Part shown: one piece after another, positions 1 through 6,621 of the stretch
Layout: the number at the start of each line of letters is the position of its first letter
Position numbering within the stretch: position 1 is the first letter of the stretch
Source of the DNA: JAAXVQ01 sp964604705
Lineage (GTDB): Bacteria > Oederibacteriota > JAAXVQ01
Reading direction: 5' to 3'
Length of the DNA stretch: 64,000 nt
Assembly: GCA_964604705.1 (NCBI GenBank)
Contig: CAZSAP010000008.1
Coordinates: forward strand, 1-64,000
Program-made: the position numbers and the translations under genes
The notes under the pieces: model-generated
What the model was told of the DNA's origin: nothing
What the model saw: only the letters and a program-made list of their open reading frames with translations
The model's database searches: none

Positions 1-139
1 GGGTGAGGGGGAGGGGGTAAAGGGCGAGGAATTTAATATTTATTTGAATAGTCGCGGGGCTATTCAACACCGAAGAAAGCATCGCTACGCCTAATTCGGT
101 AAAAGCATAAGGTGCTTTTCGAAGCCCCATTTTCTCGCG

Positions 140-168
140 ATTGGAAGTCGCAAAGTGCGACTTCCAAT
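140..168. terminator. 12-bp inverted repeat, probable terminator
   Basis: Perfect inverted repeat: bases 140-151 pair with 157-168 around the 5-base loop AAAGT. It is followed on the plus strand by a T-rich tail. It lies downstream of the minus-strand HPr gene, so it could end that transcript or one entering from the left edge. The direction cannot be decided. Confidence 0.4.
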
Positions 169-201
169 TTTCAATTTCATCGTGCGTTAACTGAAACTTT
201 A

Positions 202-220
202 GGGCGTATGCAATACGCCC
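202..220. repeat. Dispersed palindromic repeat, copy 1
   Basis: GGGCGTAT / ATACGCCC with loop GCA, an 8-bp perfect stem followed by CTAC. The same design (GTAGGGGCG...CGCCCCTAC) recurs at about 246-272, 1963-1992, 23057-23085 and 60243-60271, with a degenerate copy near 9923-9948. All copies are intergenic. It resembles a REP-like or small miniature element. Confidence 0.65.
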
Positions 221-245
221 CTACGACACAGAACAAAACATGGGT

Positions 246-272
246 GGCAGGCGCATGCCATACGCCCCTACA
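246..272. repeat. Dispersed palindromic repeat, copy 2
   Basis: A second copy only about 30 bases from copy 1, with arms GGCG and CGCC around an inner palindrome GCATGC, and the same CCCCTAC right flank. It sits just downstream of the HPr stop codon. Confidence 0.5.
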
Positions 273-283
273 AGTTGAACCGC

Positions 284-556
284 TCAGATGCCTGCGCCGT
301 CACAAAACACATTGGCTACCGCCGCCAAGGTCTTTGCCTCATGCGCCGCATCGGTTCCATCCACGATCACCTCAAGCTCACAACCTTGGGTTGCCTCCAA
401 GCGGAGCAAGTCCAGCATGGAACGACCGTTGGCGGGTTTGCAATCATGGCAGACCAAGACACTGGCTTGATACAACTGGCAGGTTTCGACGATCTTTGAA
501 GCAACCCGCAAATGCAGGCCGTGTTCGTTGTTTACCACCACGCGTTGTGTAAGCAT
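284..556 (-). CDS. HPr-like phosphocarrier protein
   Basis: A 90-residue protein of the HPr family. Residues about 11-20 read EHGLHLRVAS, matching the active-site region GLHARPA with the phosphorylatable His kept. NGRSMLDLLRL around residues 43-53 matches the regulatory-serine region (Ser46 in Gram-positive HPr), and the length is typical. HPr normally passes phosphate from Enzyme I to PTS sugar permeases; versions without PTS permeases act in regulation with an HprK kinase. Neither Enzyme I nor HprK is in this window. It is the last gene of the minus-strand sulfur cluster, separated from metY by a strong hairpin at 587-628, so its expression may be uncoupled or partly attenuated. The ATG at 556 has a G-rich upstream stretch as a weak ribosome site. 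Confidence 0.85.
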   Translation of the reverse strand: MLTQRVVVNNEHGLHLRVASKIVETCQLYQASVLVCHDCKPANGRSMLDLLRLEATQGCELEVIVDGTDAAHEAKTLAAVANVFCDGAGI

Positions 557-586
557 GATCTTTACCCCCCAGTTCTATTACCAACA

Positions 587-628
587 CTTCCCGGCGAGCA
601 GGACGAATGGGCCCCGCTCGCCGGGAAG
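587..628 (-). terminator. 13-bp stem-loop between metY and HPr gene
   Basis: Bases 587-599 pair perfectly with 616-628 (CTTCCCGGCGAGC / GCTCGCCGGGAAG) around a 16-base loop. It begins 5 bases past the metY stop codon. There is no good T-run, so it may be a processing or attenuation hairpin rather than a classical intrinsic terminator. Confidence 0.55.
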
Positions 629-632
629 CAAC

Positions 633-1931
633 CTACTTCTGTGACACAGCCAAACCCGCATCCAAGGCTTCCAGGATGTCGTCGCTGTGCTCCAACCCTA
701 TGGAGAGGCGGATCAAATCCGGACTCAGGCCGCTCTCCTGTTGCTGCTGCTCGCTTAACTGCGAGTGCGAAGTCGACGCCGGATGCAGCACCAAGCTCTT
801 GGCGTCGCCCACATTGGCCACGTGCGAGAACAACTGGATGTTGTCGATCAGCTTCACGGCCTTGTCGTAGCCGCCCTTGATGCCAAACACCACCATGCCG
901 CCGAACCCGTTTTTCAGATACTTCTTCGCCACGGCATGCGACGGATCGTCGGCCAGTCCGGGATAGCGCACCCAGGCTACGCGCTTGTCTTTCTTCAAGA
1001 ACTCCGCCACCTTCAAGGCATTTTCCGAATGTTTCACCATGCGCAGCGGCAAGGTCTCGGCACCTTGGATAAAGATCCAGGAGTTGTCCGGGGAAATCGC
1101 CGCCCCTAGGTTGCGCAGCGGCACTGTGCGCAAGCGCAAGGCGTACGCAATCGGAGCCAAGGGCGCCGGCAAGTCGTGCGCCCACTTCAGGCCGTGGTAG
1201 TTCGGATCCGCTTCATTGAAGAAGGGGAACTTCTCGTTTTTCCAGTTGAACTTGCCCGAGTCAGTGACAATCCCGCCAATGGCCGAACCGTGCCCGCCGA
1301 TCCACTTGGTCAGGGAGTTGATGACTATATCCGCGCCCAACTCAATGGTGCGCAGCAGATACGGCGTGGTAAACGTGCCGTCCACAATCAGCGGTATCTG
1401 GTGCGCATGCGCAATCTTCGCCACTTCGGCCACGTCCGTGAAATCCAAGCCAGGATTGCCAATGGTCTCAATGAAAACCAACTTGGTCTTGGGGGTGATG
1501 GCTTTTTCAAAGTTCTTCGGATCTTTAGGGTCCACAAACTTGGTGGTGATGCCGAACTGCGGCAAGATCGCATCCAGCATGGTGTACGTGCCGCCGTAAA
1601 GATTGTTGGCTGCGACAATCTCGTCCCCCTGGCGGGCGATGTTGATGATCGCGTAGTGGATCGCACTCGTCCCCGAGGCCAGAGCCACCGAGGCGGCTCC
1701 GCCTTCCAGGGCCGTAATGCGCTGCTCCAGCACATCGGTGGTGGGGTTCATCAAGCGCGTGTAGATATTGCCCAATTCCTTAAGTCCAAACAAGTTGGCC
1801 GCGTGCTGCGTGTTTTTAAACACAAAGGAACTGGTGCGCTCAATGGCCACGCCCCGCGACAGCGTGGCGGGATTCGGGACTTGGCCCGCATGCAAACTCA
1901 AGGTTTCAAACCGGTAATTTTTCTCTGACAT
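633..1931 (-). CDS. metY: O-acetylhomoserine aminocarboxypropyltransferase (sulfhydrylase)
   Basis: A 432-residue PLP enzyme of the Cys/Met metabolism family (fold type I). It makes homocysteine from O-acetylhomoserine and sulfide. The PLP lysine lies in NSLTKWIGGHG at about residues 206-216. The N-terminal FETLSLHAGQ and the long C-terminal part with HPASTSHSQL are typical of MetY rather than of shorter cystathionine gamma-lyases, and the length fits MetY. A ribosome site AAAGGAGC lies just before the ATG. It is downstream of cysK and an Rrf2 regulator, which supports a role in sulfide assimilation. O-succinylhomoserine or O-acetylserine use cannot be excluded from sequence alone. Confidence 0.93.
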   Translation of the reverse strand: MSEKNYRFETLSLHAGQVPNPATLSRGVAIERTSSFVFKNTQHAANLFGLKELGNIYTRLMNPTTDVLEQRITALEGGAASVALASGTSAIHYAIINIARQGDEIVAANNLYGGTYTMLDAILPQFGITTKFVDPKDPKNFEKAITPKTKLVFIETIGNPGLDFTDVAEVAKIAHAHQIPLIVDGTFTTPYLLRTIELGADIVINSLTKWIGGHGSAIGGIVTDSGKFNWKNEKFPFFNEADPNYHGLKWAHDLPAPLAPIAYALRLRTVPLRNLGAAISPDNSWIFIQGAETLPLRMVKHSENALKVAEFLKKDKRVAWVRYPGLADDPSHAVAKKYLKNGFGGMVVFGIKGGYDKAVKLIDNIQLFSHVANVGDAKSLVLHPASTSHSQLSEQQQQESGLSPDLIRLSIGLEHSDDILEALDAGLAVSQK

Positions 1932-1962
1932 GATGTAGCTCCTTTAAAGTTATATTTAAATT

Positions 1963-1992
1963 GTAGGGGGCGTATGGCCTACGCCCGCCCCT
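1963..1992. repeat. Dispersed palindromic repeat, copy 3
   Basis: GGGCGTA (1968-1974) pairs with TACGCCC (1980-1986), extended outward by TAGGGG / CCCCTG. It fills the short gap between metY and cysK and overlaps or abuts the end of cysK. It could act as an mRNA-stabilising hairpin between two co-transcribed genes. Confidence 0.6.
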
Positions 1993-1994
1993 GC

Positions 1995-2963
1995 TTAGTC
2001 GATTATTCCCTCAAACAAGGCGCTGGAAAGATAACGTTCCCCCGCATCCGGCAAGATCACCACAATCAGCTTGCCTTTGTTCTCCGAGCGGGCGGCTTGC
2101 TGCAAGGCTGCAAATACCGCGGCTCCACTGGAGATACCCACCGTAATCCCTTCTTCCTTATGCAAGCGACGGGCGGTTTCAATGGCCTCGTCGTTCGAGA
2201 CTGTAGCGATTTCGTCCACCAGATTCAAATCCAGAACCTCCGGTTTGAATCCAGCGCCGATGCCTTGAATCTTATGCGGGCCCGGCTTGGGTGTCTCGCC
2301 CTTGCGAATGGCGGTCAACACCGGTGAGTGAATCGGCTCCACAGCCACGGCATGAATGGCCTTGCCTTTTGCCTGCTTGATGTAGCGGGTAACACCGGTG
2401 ATGGTTCCGCCCGTACCCACGGCCGAAACAAAAATATCTACTTTACCGTCGGTGTCATTCCAAATCTCCGGCCCCGTGGTCTGAAAATGAATCTCGGGGT
2501 TGGCGGGATTCTTAAACTGTTGTGGCATGTAATACTTTCCCGGATCGCTGGTCACAATCTCTTCAGCCTTGGCAATGGCCCCTGGCATGCCCTTGGCTCC
2601 CTCGGTCAGAACCAATTCCGCGCCAAAGGCCTTAAGCATTCGCCGACGCTCCAAAGACATGGTCTCGGGCATGGTCAGGATCAAGGGATATTGTCGGGCT
2701 GCGCAAACAAACGCTAAAGCAATCCCAGTATTTCCACTGGTCGGCTCCACCACGGTGATCGCTTTGGAACCGGGCTTAAGCAGGCCACGCTTCTCGGCAT
2801 CCCAAATGAGGGCTGCGCCCAAACGGCATTTTACAGAGTACCCTGGATTCCGCCCTTCCACCTTCGCCACCACGGTTCCGGGAAGTCCGGCCGCCATGCG
2901 ATTCAACTTCACCAAAGGCGTATTGCCGATGCTTAAACTGTTGTCGTCAAATATTTTACCCAT
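1995..2963 (-). CDS. cysK: Cysteine synthase A (O-acetylserine sulfhydrylase)
   Basis: A 322-residue fold type II PLP enzyme that makes cysteine from O-acetylserine and sulfide. GNTPLVKLNR lies near residues 13-22, the PLP lysine is in GYSVKCR near residue 45, the substrate loop is PTSGNTGIAL, and the phosphate-binding loop is VGTGGTITG; the C-terminal SSGAA is also present. Length is typical of CysK/CysM. It lies between the Rrf2 regulator upstream and metY downstream on the same strand, so the cluster makes cysteine and homocysteine from sulfide. A half-site AAGTATA of the regulator's operator is visible upstream near 3077-3083 on the minus strand, which may indicate control by that regulator. 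Confidence 0.96.
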   Translation of the reverse strand: MGKIFDDNSLSIGNTPLVKLNRMAAGLPGTVVAKVEGRNPGYSVKCRLGAALIWDAEKRGLLKPGSKAITVVEPTSGNTGIALAFVCAARQYPLILTMPETMSLERRRMLKAFGAELVLTEGAKGMPGAIAKAEEIVTSDPGKYYMPQQFKNPANPEIHFQTTGPEIWNDTDGKVDIFVSAVGTGGTITGVTRYIKQAKGKAIHAVAVEPIHSPVLTAIRKGETPKPGPHKIQGIGAGFKPEVLDLNLVDEIATVSNDEAIETARRLHKEEGITVGISSGAAVFAALQQAARSENKGKLIVVILPDAGERYLSSALFEGIID

Positions 2964-3088
2964 GACTGATTCTCCTTAAGTTTTTTCCTGAGCGCTTACC
3001 CGCTCACCCATCCACTGAGTCAAACCCAGCTTAAATCCCGTCTTATATATAATGTCTATTTTTTTTATAGAGATTATACTTTAAAAAA

Positions 3089-3538
3089 TTAAATGCAAAA
3101 ATCACTGGTGCTCGAACCCATCATCTTCTTGGTCTTAATGACCATGTCTTCAAACGTGGTGTGATCCAAAACCGCATTTATTTTTTCCTTGATCTCAACC
3201 CATACACCCTTGAAGACGCATTTGCGCTCAAAATCACAGTGGCTGTACCCGGTGGTGCTCACACAGGCTATGGGCGACGTCGGTCCTTCAATCAGGCGCA
3301 CAATTTCGCCTAAAGTAATCTCGGCTGGGGCTTTGGCCAGGGCAATGCCGCCCTTGGGGCCGCGAATGGTGTTGATGTACTTGGCCCCTTTGAGGGTTAA
3401 GACAATTTGTTCTAAGAATTTTTTAGGAATGTCCTGACGCGCGGCAATGTCCTTGATCTGGGTTAATTCTTTGCCGTAGTTGAGCGACAGGTCCAAAATG
3501 ATCTTCAGAGCATAATCGCCTTTAAATGTGAGTTTCAT
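3089..3538 (-). CDS. Rrf2-family transcriptional regulator
   Basis: A 149-residue winged-helix regulator. The N-terminus MKLTFKGDYALKIILDLS and the wing RGPKGGIALAK at residues about 60-70 are diagnostic of Rrf2. Three cysteines lie near residues 92, 101 and 107 (C-x8-C-x5-C), close to the C-x5-C-x5-C cluster ligands of IscR but with a wider first gap, so Fe-S binding is possible but unproven. CymR, the cysteine regulator of Firmicutes, is also Rrf2 family. Location directly upstream of cysK-metY suggests this protein controls them in response to sulfur supply. Its own promoter carries a perfect 9-1-9 palindrome, which points to autoregulation. Confidence 0.92.
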   Translation of the reverse strand: MKLTFKGDYALKIILDLSLNYGKELTQIKDIAARQDIPKKFLEQIVLTLKGAKYINTIRGPKGGIALAKAPAEITLGEIVRLIEGPTSPIACVSTTGYSHCDFERKCVFKGVWVEIKEKINAVLDHTTFEDMVIKTKKMMGSSTSDFCI

Positions 3539-3585
3539 GCTGGTTCACTTCTTTCGTTTAACTCTCTGACTGCGTGTTGCTTGTA

Positions 3586-3604
3586 AAGTATACTAAGTAT
3601 ACTT
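3586..3604. promoter_or_regulatory. Palindromic operator of the Rrf2 gene
   Basis: AAGTATACTAAGTATACTT is a perfect inverted repeat of 9-base arms around one central base. It overlaps the -10 element (3596-3601) of the minus-strand promoter of the Rrf2 gene. A dimeric repressor binding here would block RNA polymerase. The inferred ligand protein is the Rrf2 regulator just downstream. Confidence 0.6.
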
Positions 3605-3623
3605 TTTTTATCGTATATGTCAA
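3596..3623 (-). promoter_or_regulatory. Promoter of the Rrf2 regulator gene
   Basis: Minus-strand -35 TTGACA at 3618-3623 and -10 TATACT at 3596-3601 with a 16-base spacer. The -10 lies inside the 19-base palindrome at 3586-3604. Confidence 0.6.
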
Positions 3624-3763
3624 GTTATTTTTCGTTTACGATAACTAAAAATATTTATGGATCTAAATAAGCCATCTTTGAACTCAACCATTCCGTATTC
3701 TGTGTGGATTGCTTGTTCTAATTGAATAAACCAAGGTGGGTTAAATAACTAGGATTCAAACCA

Positions 3764-3812
3764 AGTGATCGGATAGTCCCAGGTTGGCCTTATCTAAGAC
3801 TATCCGATCACT
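3764..3812. terminator. 15-bp inverted repeat downstream of lipoprotein gene
   Basis: Bases 3764-3778 pair perfectly with 3798-3812 around a 19-base loop. It lies between the stop of the lipoprotein at 3860 and the Rrf2 promoter, where a terminator for the minus-strand lipoprotein is expected. There is no strong T-run. The rest of the AT-rich gap 3624-3859 shows nothing else I recognise. Confidence 0.45.
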
Positions 3813-3859
3813 ATGCATGTCTACATTGTCCAACAAGCTGTTCTCCCTATCAACAGCAG

Positions 3860-4903
3860 TTAGTAAAGAGAAACTCCACCTGTAATGAACATCGTTCCGT
3901 ACACATCCGCGATGGCGATGGCAAATGGAGTATCCTCAGAAAGCGCTGTGATGCCCGAAAGGTCACAGACAAATTTCGAACCCACAAACGTCTTGGGAAC
4001 TTCCCATTGGCGGTACTGTCCGGCTTGCTCCTGAATCCAGACCGAAAAACAGGCGCCAGGGTCGGCAATGCCTATTTCTAACGTTTGACAGTTCGCGGCT
4101 TTCCAGGGGATCACCGGAGACATGACTTTGCCCCACTGCGCAGGATTTCCCACAATACACCCAACGTTATTGGGACGGGATTCAATGATGCAATTGAAAC
4201 CAGGGTTGGTGGTTTGGTCAAACCAGCCGACTGTGTGCTGAGGAGTCGAGGCTGGGGCAGAGTCGAACGCTTCGTTCCAATACAGTGTACCGCTAGGAAC
4301 AGTGATATTCTTGTCATACAAGTACAGTTCCGCCACTTCAATAGACTGACCTATTTCACCCTCCACCACGATGTCGATCCTAAATTGAGTACTGGATATC
4401 TGTGCAAAAATAGCGGTGCAGTCAAAATCTTTGTATCCGGTCTCACCGGTGCTGGCACACACATCCCAATGCCGCCAGGGACTCACAACTTCCGTAATGC
4501 CCAATTTCCAAGTGACGGAAGCAGAATGACTTGGAACATAAATTCGAATATGCGGACGGACTACTGGATACTGGGGCGGGTAAAAAATAGGATACGTACG
4601 CACCACCCCCCATTTGGCTGCCGAGATGCACGTAACGTCGGAACTTTGCCCATGGGCGCGGGTGACAATGGTAGCGCCCCACGTTGGATCGTACGTGGCA
4701 TCGTCCCAAGTGATAGGCCTAGCCCCTGGGCTGCCTTTAAAGAAGCTTTGGTAAAAGATGCCCTGCGGCAGTAGCGTTTGGGTGGCAACGGTGCCAGCGT
4801 TTGCTTTTCCCATGTTCGGCGCCGCTGGATTTTGCTTGCCGCAACCGGATAAGATCAGACTGCCTAATAGTCCGCTGATCATAAGTAGACTGAATTTTTT
4901 CAT
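3860..4903 (-). CDS. Lipoprotein with two tandem beta-rich repeats, family not recognised
   Basis: The ATG at 4903 is chosen because GAGGTGA sits 5 bases upstream. The 347-residue product starts with a type II signal peptide (SLILSGC lipobox, Cys near residue 20), so it is a lipid-anchored envelope protein. The mature part holds two copies of a roughly 150-residue unit marked by WGxV...P, a segment like HSASVTWKL, and a W/HW turn; the second copy has AQWGKVMSPVI and GQYRQW. A paralogue with the same layout lies at 16577-17677 (shared motifs ETGY, IVVEG, GQ-IE-AELY, TxGW). Function is unknown; the repeat could be a beta-sandwich binding module. Confidence 0.8.
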   Translation of the reverse strand: MKKFSLLMISGLLGSLILSGCGKQNPAAPNMGKANAGTVATQTLLPQGIFYQSFFKGSPGARPITWDDATYDPTWGATIVTRAHGQSSDVTCISAAKWGVVRTYPIFYPPQYPVVRPHIRIYVPSHSASVTWKLGITEVVSPWRHWDVCASTGETGYKDFDCTAIFAQISSTQFRIDIVVEGEIGQSIEVAELYLYDKNITVPSGTLYWNEAFDSAPASTPQHTVGWFDQTTNPGFNCIIESRPNNVGCIVGNPAQWGKVMSPVIPWKAANCQTLEIGIADPGACFSVWIQEQAGQYRQWEVPKTFVGSKFVCDLSGITALSEDTPFAIAIADVYGTMFITGGVSLY

Positions 4904-5098
4904 AGTCTTCACCTCGTCATTAATAAATAATTTGCGTCCATATTGATTAGAGACGTTTCATTTTTATATTCTTACAACTTATTTATAAACATACTATTCA
5001 ACGAGGGAGTCCTAACCCTTGGCTTGATTGTCCAGATGGTAGGAGCGTTTAACTGTAAGACACTTGGTTACTCGAGCGCAGATATGTCGTCTACTATA

Positions 5099-5625
5099 CC
5101 GTCCCCATACCCCTTCGGTTCGAATCCTTATATTGTATTTCCGTTGATTTTTGGAGGTTGGCTGCCGGACCTGGATTGCGTCCCAGTCGCTTCGCTCCCC
5201 ATAGGGGCTTCGCCCCTCTGGCGCTCTGAGCGCTTTGCGCTCTCCGCTGTCACCCCGAAAGCATGGGGACGTACCTTCCCCATACCCCTTCGTAACTTTT
5301 AGGGAAACCACAGGTTTCCCTAACGCGGACATCCGTCCGCTGTTCCTTCCTATCTCAGTTGGGGTGCTTCGCCCCCAAGCCCCCGCCTCTGTTCTATGAG
5401 GAGGCTCGGTTCGAATCCTTATGCTTGTATTTCCGTTGATTTTTGGAGGTTGGCTGCCGGACCTGGATTGCGTCCCAGTCGCTTCGCTCCCCATAGGGGC
5501 TTCGCCCCTCTGGCGCTCTGAGCGCTTTGCGCTCTCCGCTGTCACCCCGAAAGCATGGGGACGTACCTTCCCCATACCCCTTCGGTTCGAATCCTTATAT
5601 TGTATTTCCGTTGATTTTTGGAGGT
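5099..5625. repeat. Tandem partial copies of the tRNA-Gln 3' end and flank
   Basis: Two nearly identical blocks, about 5099-5292 and 5405-5584, and a third partial block that runs into the real tRNA at 5583-5644. Each block carries CGGTTCGAATCCTTAT, then a shared stretch ending in GGTTGGCTGCCGGACCTG, which is the 3' end of tRNA-Gln with its CCA on the minus strand. In the two decoy blocks the tRNA match stops after GGATT and continues into GC-rich palindromic sequence (CCCCATAGGGGCTTCGCCCC). A unique 112-base spacer at 5293-5404 separates the two full copies. No credible gene is seen between 4904 and 5625. Confidence 0.75.
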
Positions 5626-5699
5626 TGGCTGCCGGACCTGGATTCGAACCAGGATAGACGGCTCCAAAGGCCGCAGTCCTACCGTTGGACGATCCGGCA
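5626..5699 (-). tRNA. tRNA-Gln (anticodon UUG)
   Basis: The minus strand from 5699 folds as a complete cloverleaf. The acceptor TGCCGGA pairs with TCCGGCA, the D stem is GTCC/GGAC with a 7-base loop, the anticodon stem is GCGGC/GCCGT with loop CTTTGGA giving anticodon TTG, the T stem is CCTGG/CCAGG and the loop TTCGAAT. The discriminator base is G, as usual for Gln tRNAs, and CCA is encoded (5628-5626). The gene lies 35 bases past the ispE stop codon. Its 3' end is duplicated in the adjoining repeats. Confidence 0.93.
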
Positions 5700-5734
5700 A
5701 TGCAAAAAAACGAGGTGCACCTGACCTGGCAAGA

Positions 5735-6601
5735 CTAGCGTTCCAAGGTTCCTGTGGTGCGAGTAATGCTCACGAACGAGTACCGCGAACCCAAACCCTT
5801 AAGTACCGCGCGTCCGACTTCCGCCGAAGGCAAAATCCCAAACACCGTTGGTCCGCTGCCCGACATTAAGGCCCCGGTGACCCCGCACGTCTGCAAGGTC
5901 TCTTTGATCCGCCCTATTTCAGGGTGCATGGCCAGGGTTACGGTTTCCAAATCATTGTGCAAGTATTGCCCGATTTTTACTGGGTTTTTGTTAGAAACCG
6001 CCGGACGCAAGAGGGTAATATAATTCTTTTCCCTTGTCAATGGCAATTTTAATTTTTGATACACCGTGGGCGTAGGGACGGCAAATCCAGGGTTCACAAT
6101 GACCAACCAAATGCCGGGAGCCGAAGGCCACTCCTTAACTTTTTCACCACGTCCGGTGCACAGGGCGCATCCGCCTTTCAATAAAAACGGAACATCCGAG
6201 CCCAAGCGTGCGGCCAAGGTGGTCAAGCGGGGATAATCCACGGGTATGTCCCAAAAACGACAGAGTCCCACCAGTGCTGCGGCCGCATCGCTGCTCCCGC
6301 CCCCCATGCCCGCGGCCACGGGAATGCGCTTTTGCAAGTGGATATGCACCCCGTAATCAACCTTGAACTCGGCGCACAAGGCGCGCGCGGCCTGCATGAC
6401 CAAGTTGCGCTCATCGGTGGGCACCCCGGGCCGGTCGCACGAAAGGTAGATGCCTTCCTTGCGCGGCGTAAAGGTGAGGGAGTCCGCCATCTCGAGGGTA
6501 TGCATGACCGTCTTTATATCGTGATAGCCGTCTTTCCGCTTGCGCACGACGTCCAGAACGAGATTGATCTTAGCCGGGGCTTTTACCGTTAAGCGTTTCA
6601 T
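5735..6601 (-). CDS. ispE: 4-diphosphocytidyl-2-C-methyl-D-erythritol kinase
   Basis: GHMP kinase of the MEP isoprenoid pathway; it phosphorylates CDP-methylerythritol. The start at 6601 gives MKRLTVKAPAKINLVL, the typical IspE N-terminus, and a product of 288 residues, the usual length. An in-frame extension to 6694 would overlap the preceding gene. The ATP-binding glycine loop is GMGGGSSDAAAAL near residues 93-105, and the C-terminal GSGPTVFG matches the third GHMP motif. The gene follows the TPR lipoprotein with about 20 bases between them, so it is likely in the same transcript. Confidence 0.95.
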   Translation of the reverse strand: MKRLTVKAPAKINLVLDVVRKRKDGYHDIKTVMHTLEMADSLTFTPRKEGIYLSCDRPGVPTDERNLVMQAARALCAEFKVDYGVHIHLQKRIPVAAGMGGGSSDAAAALVGLCRFWDIPVDYPRLTTLAARLGSDVPFLLKGGCALCTGRGEKVKEWPSAPGIWLVIVNPGFAVPTPTVYQKLKLPLTREKNYITLLRPAVSNKNPVKIGQYLHNDLETVTLAMHPEIGRIKETLQTCGVTGALMSGSGPTVFGILPSAEVGRAVLKGLGSRYSFVSITRTTGTLER

Positions 6602-6621
6602 AAGGTCAGCTGCTTCCTTTT

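Larger units (their letters stand above)
1..283. other. Intergenic region with stem-loops, no gene seen
   Basis: No convincing coding region is visible here. The stretch holds an 8-bp stem-loop at 44-67 (TTGAATAG / CTATTCAA), a 12-bp stem-loop at 140-168, and two copies of the dispersed GGGCG...CGCCC palindrome at 202-220 and about 246-272. A reading frame from 112 to 552 crosses all of these and the HPr gene on the other strand, so I treat it as non-coding. Confidence 0.6.

Noticed and set aside
5012..5575. A 187-codon minus-strand frame and matching plus-strand frames over the repeated tRNA-Gln region
   Set aside because: The frames are built from the tandem repeats (the same peptide appears twice) and have no ribosome site or domain.
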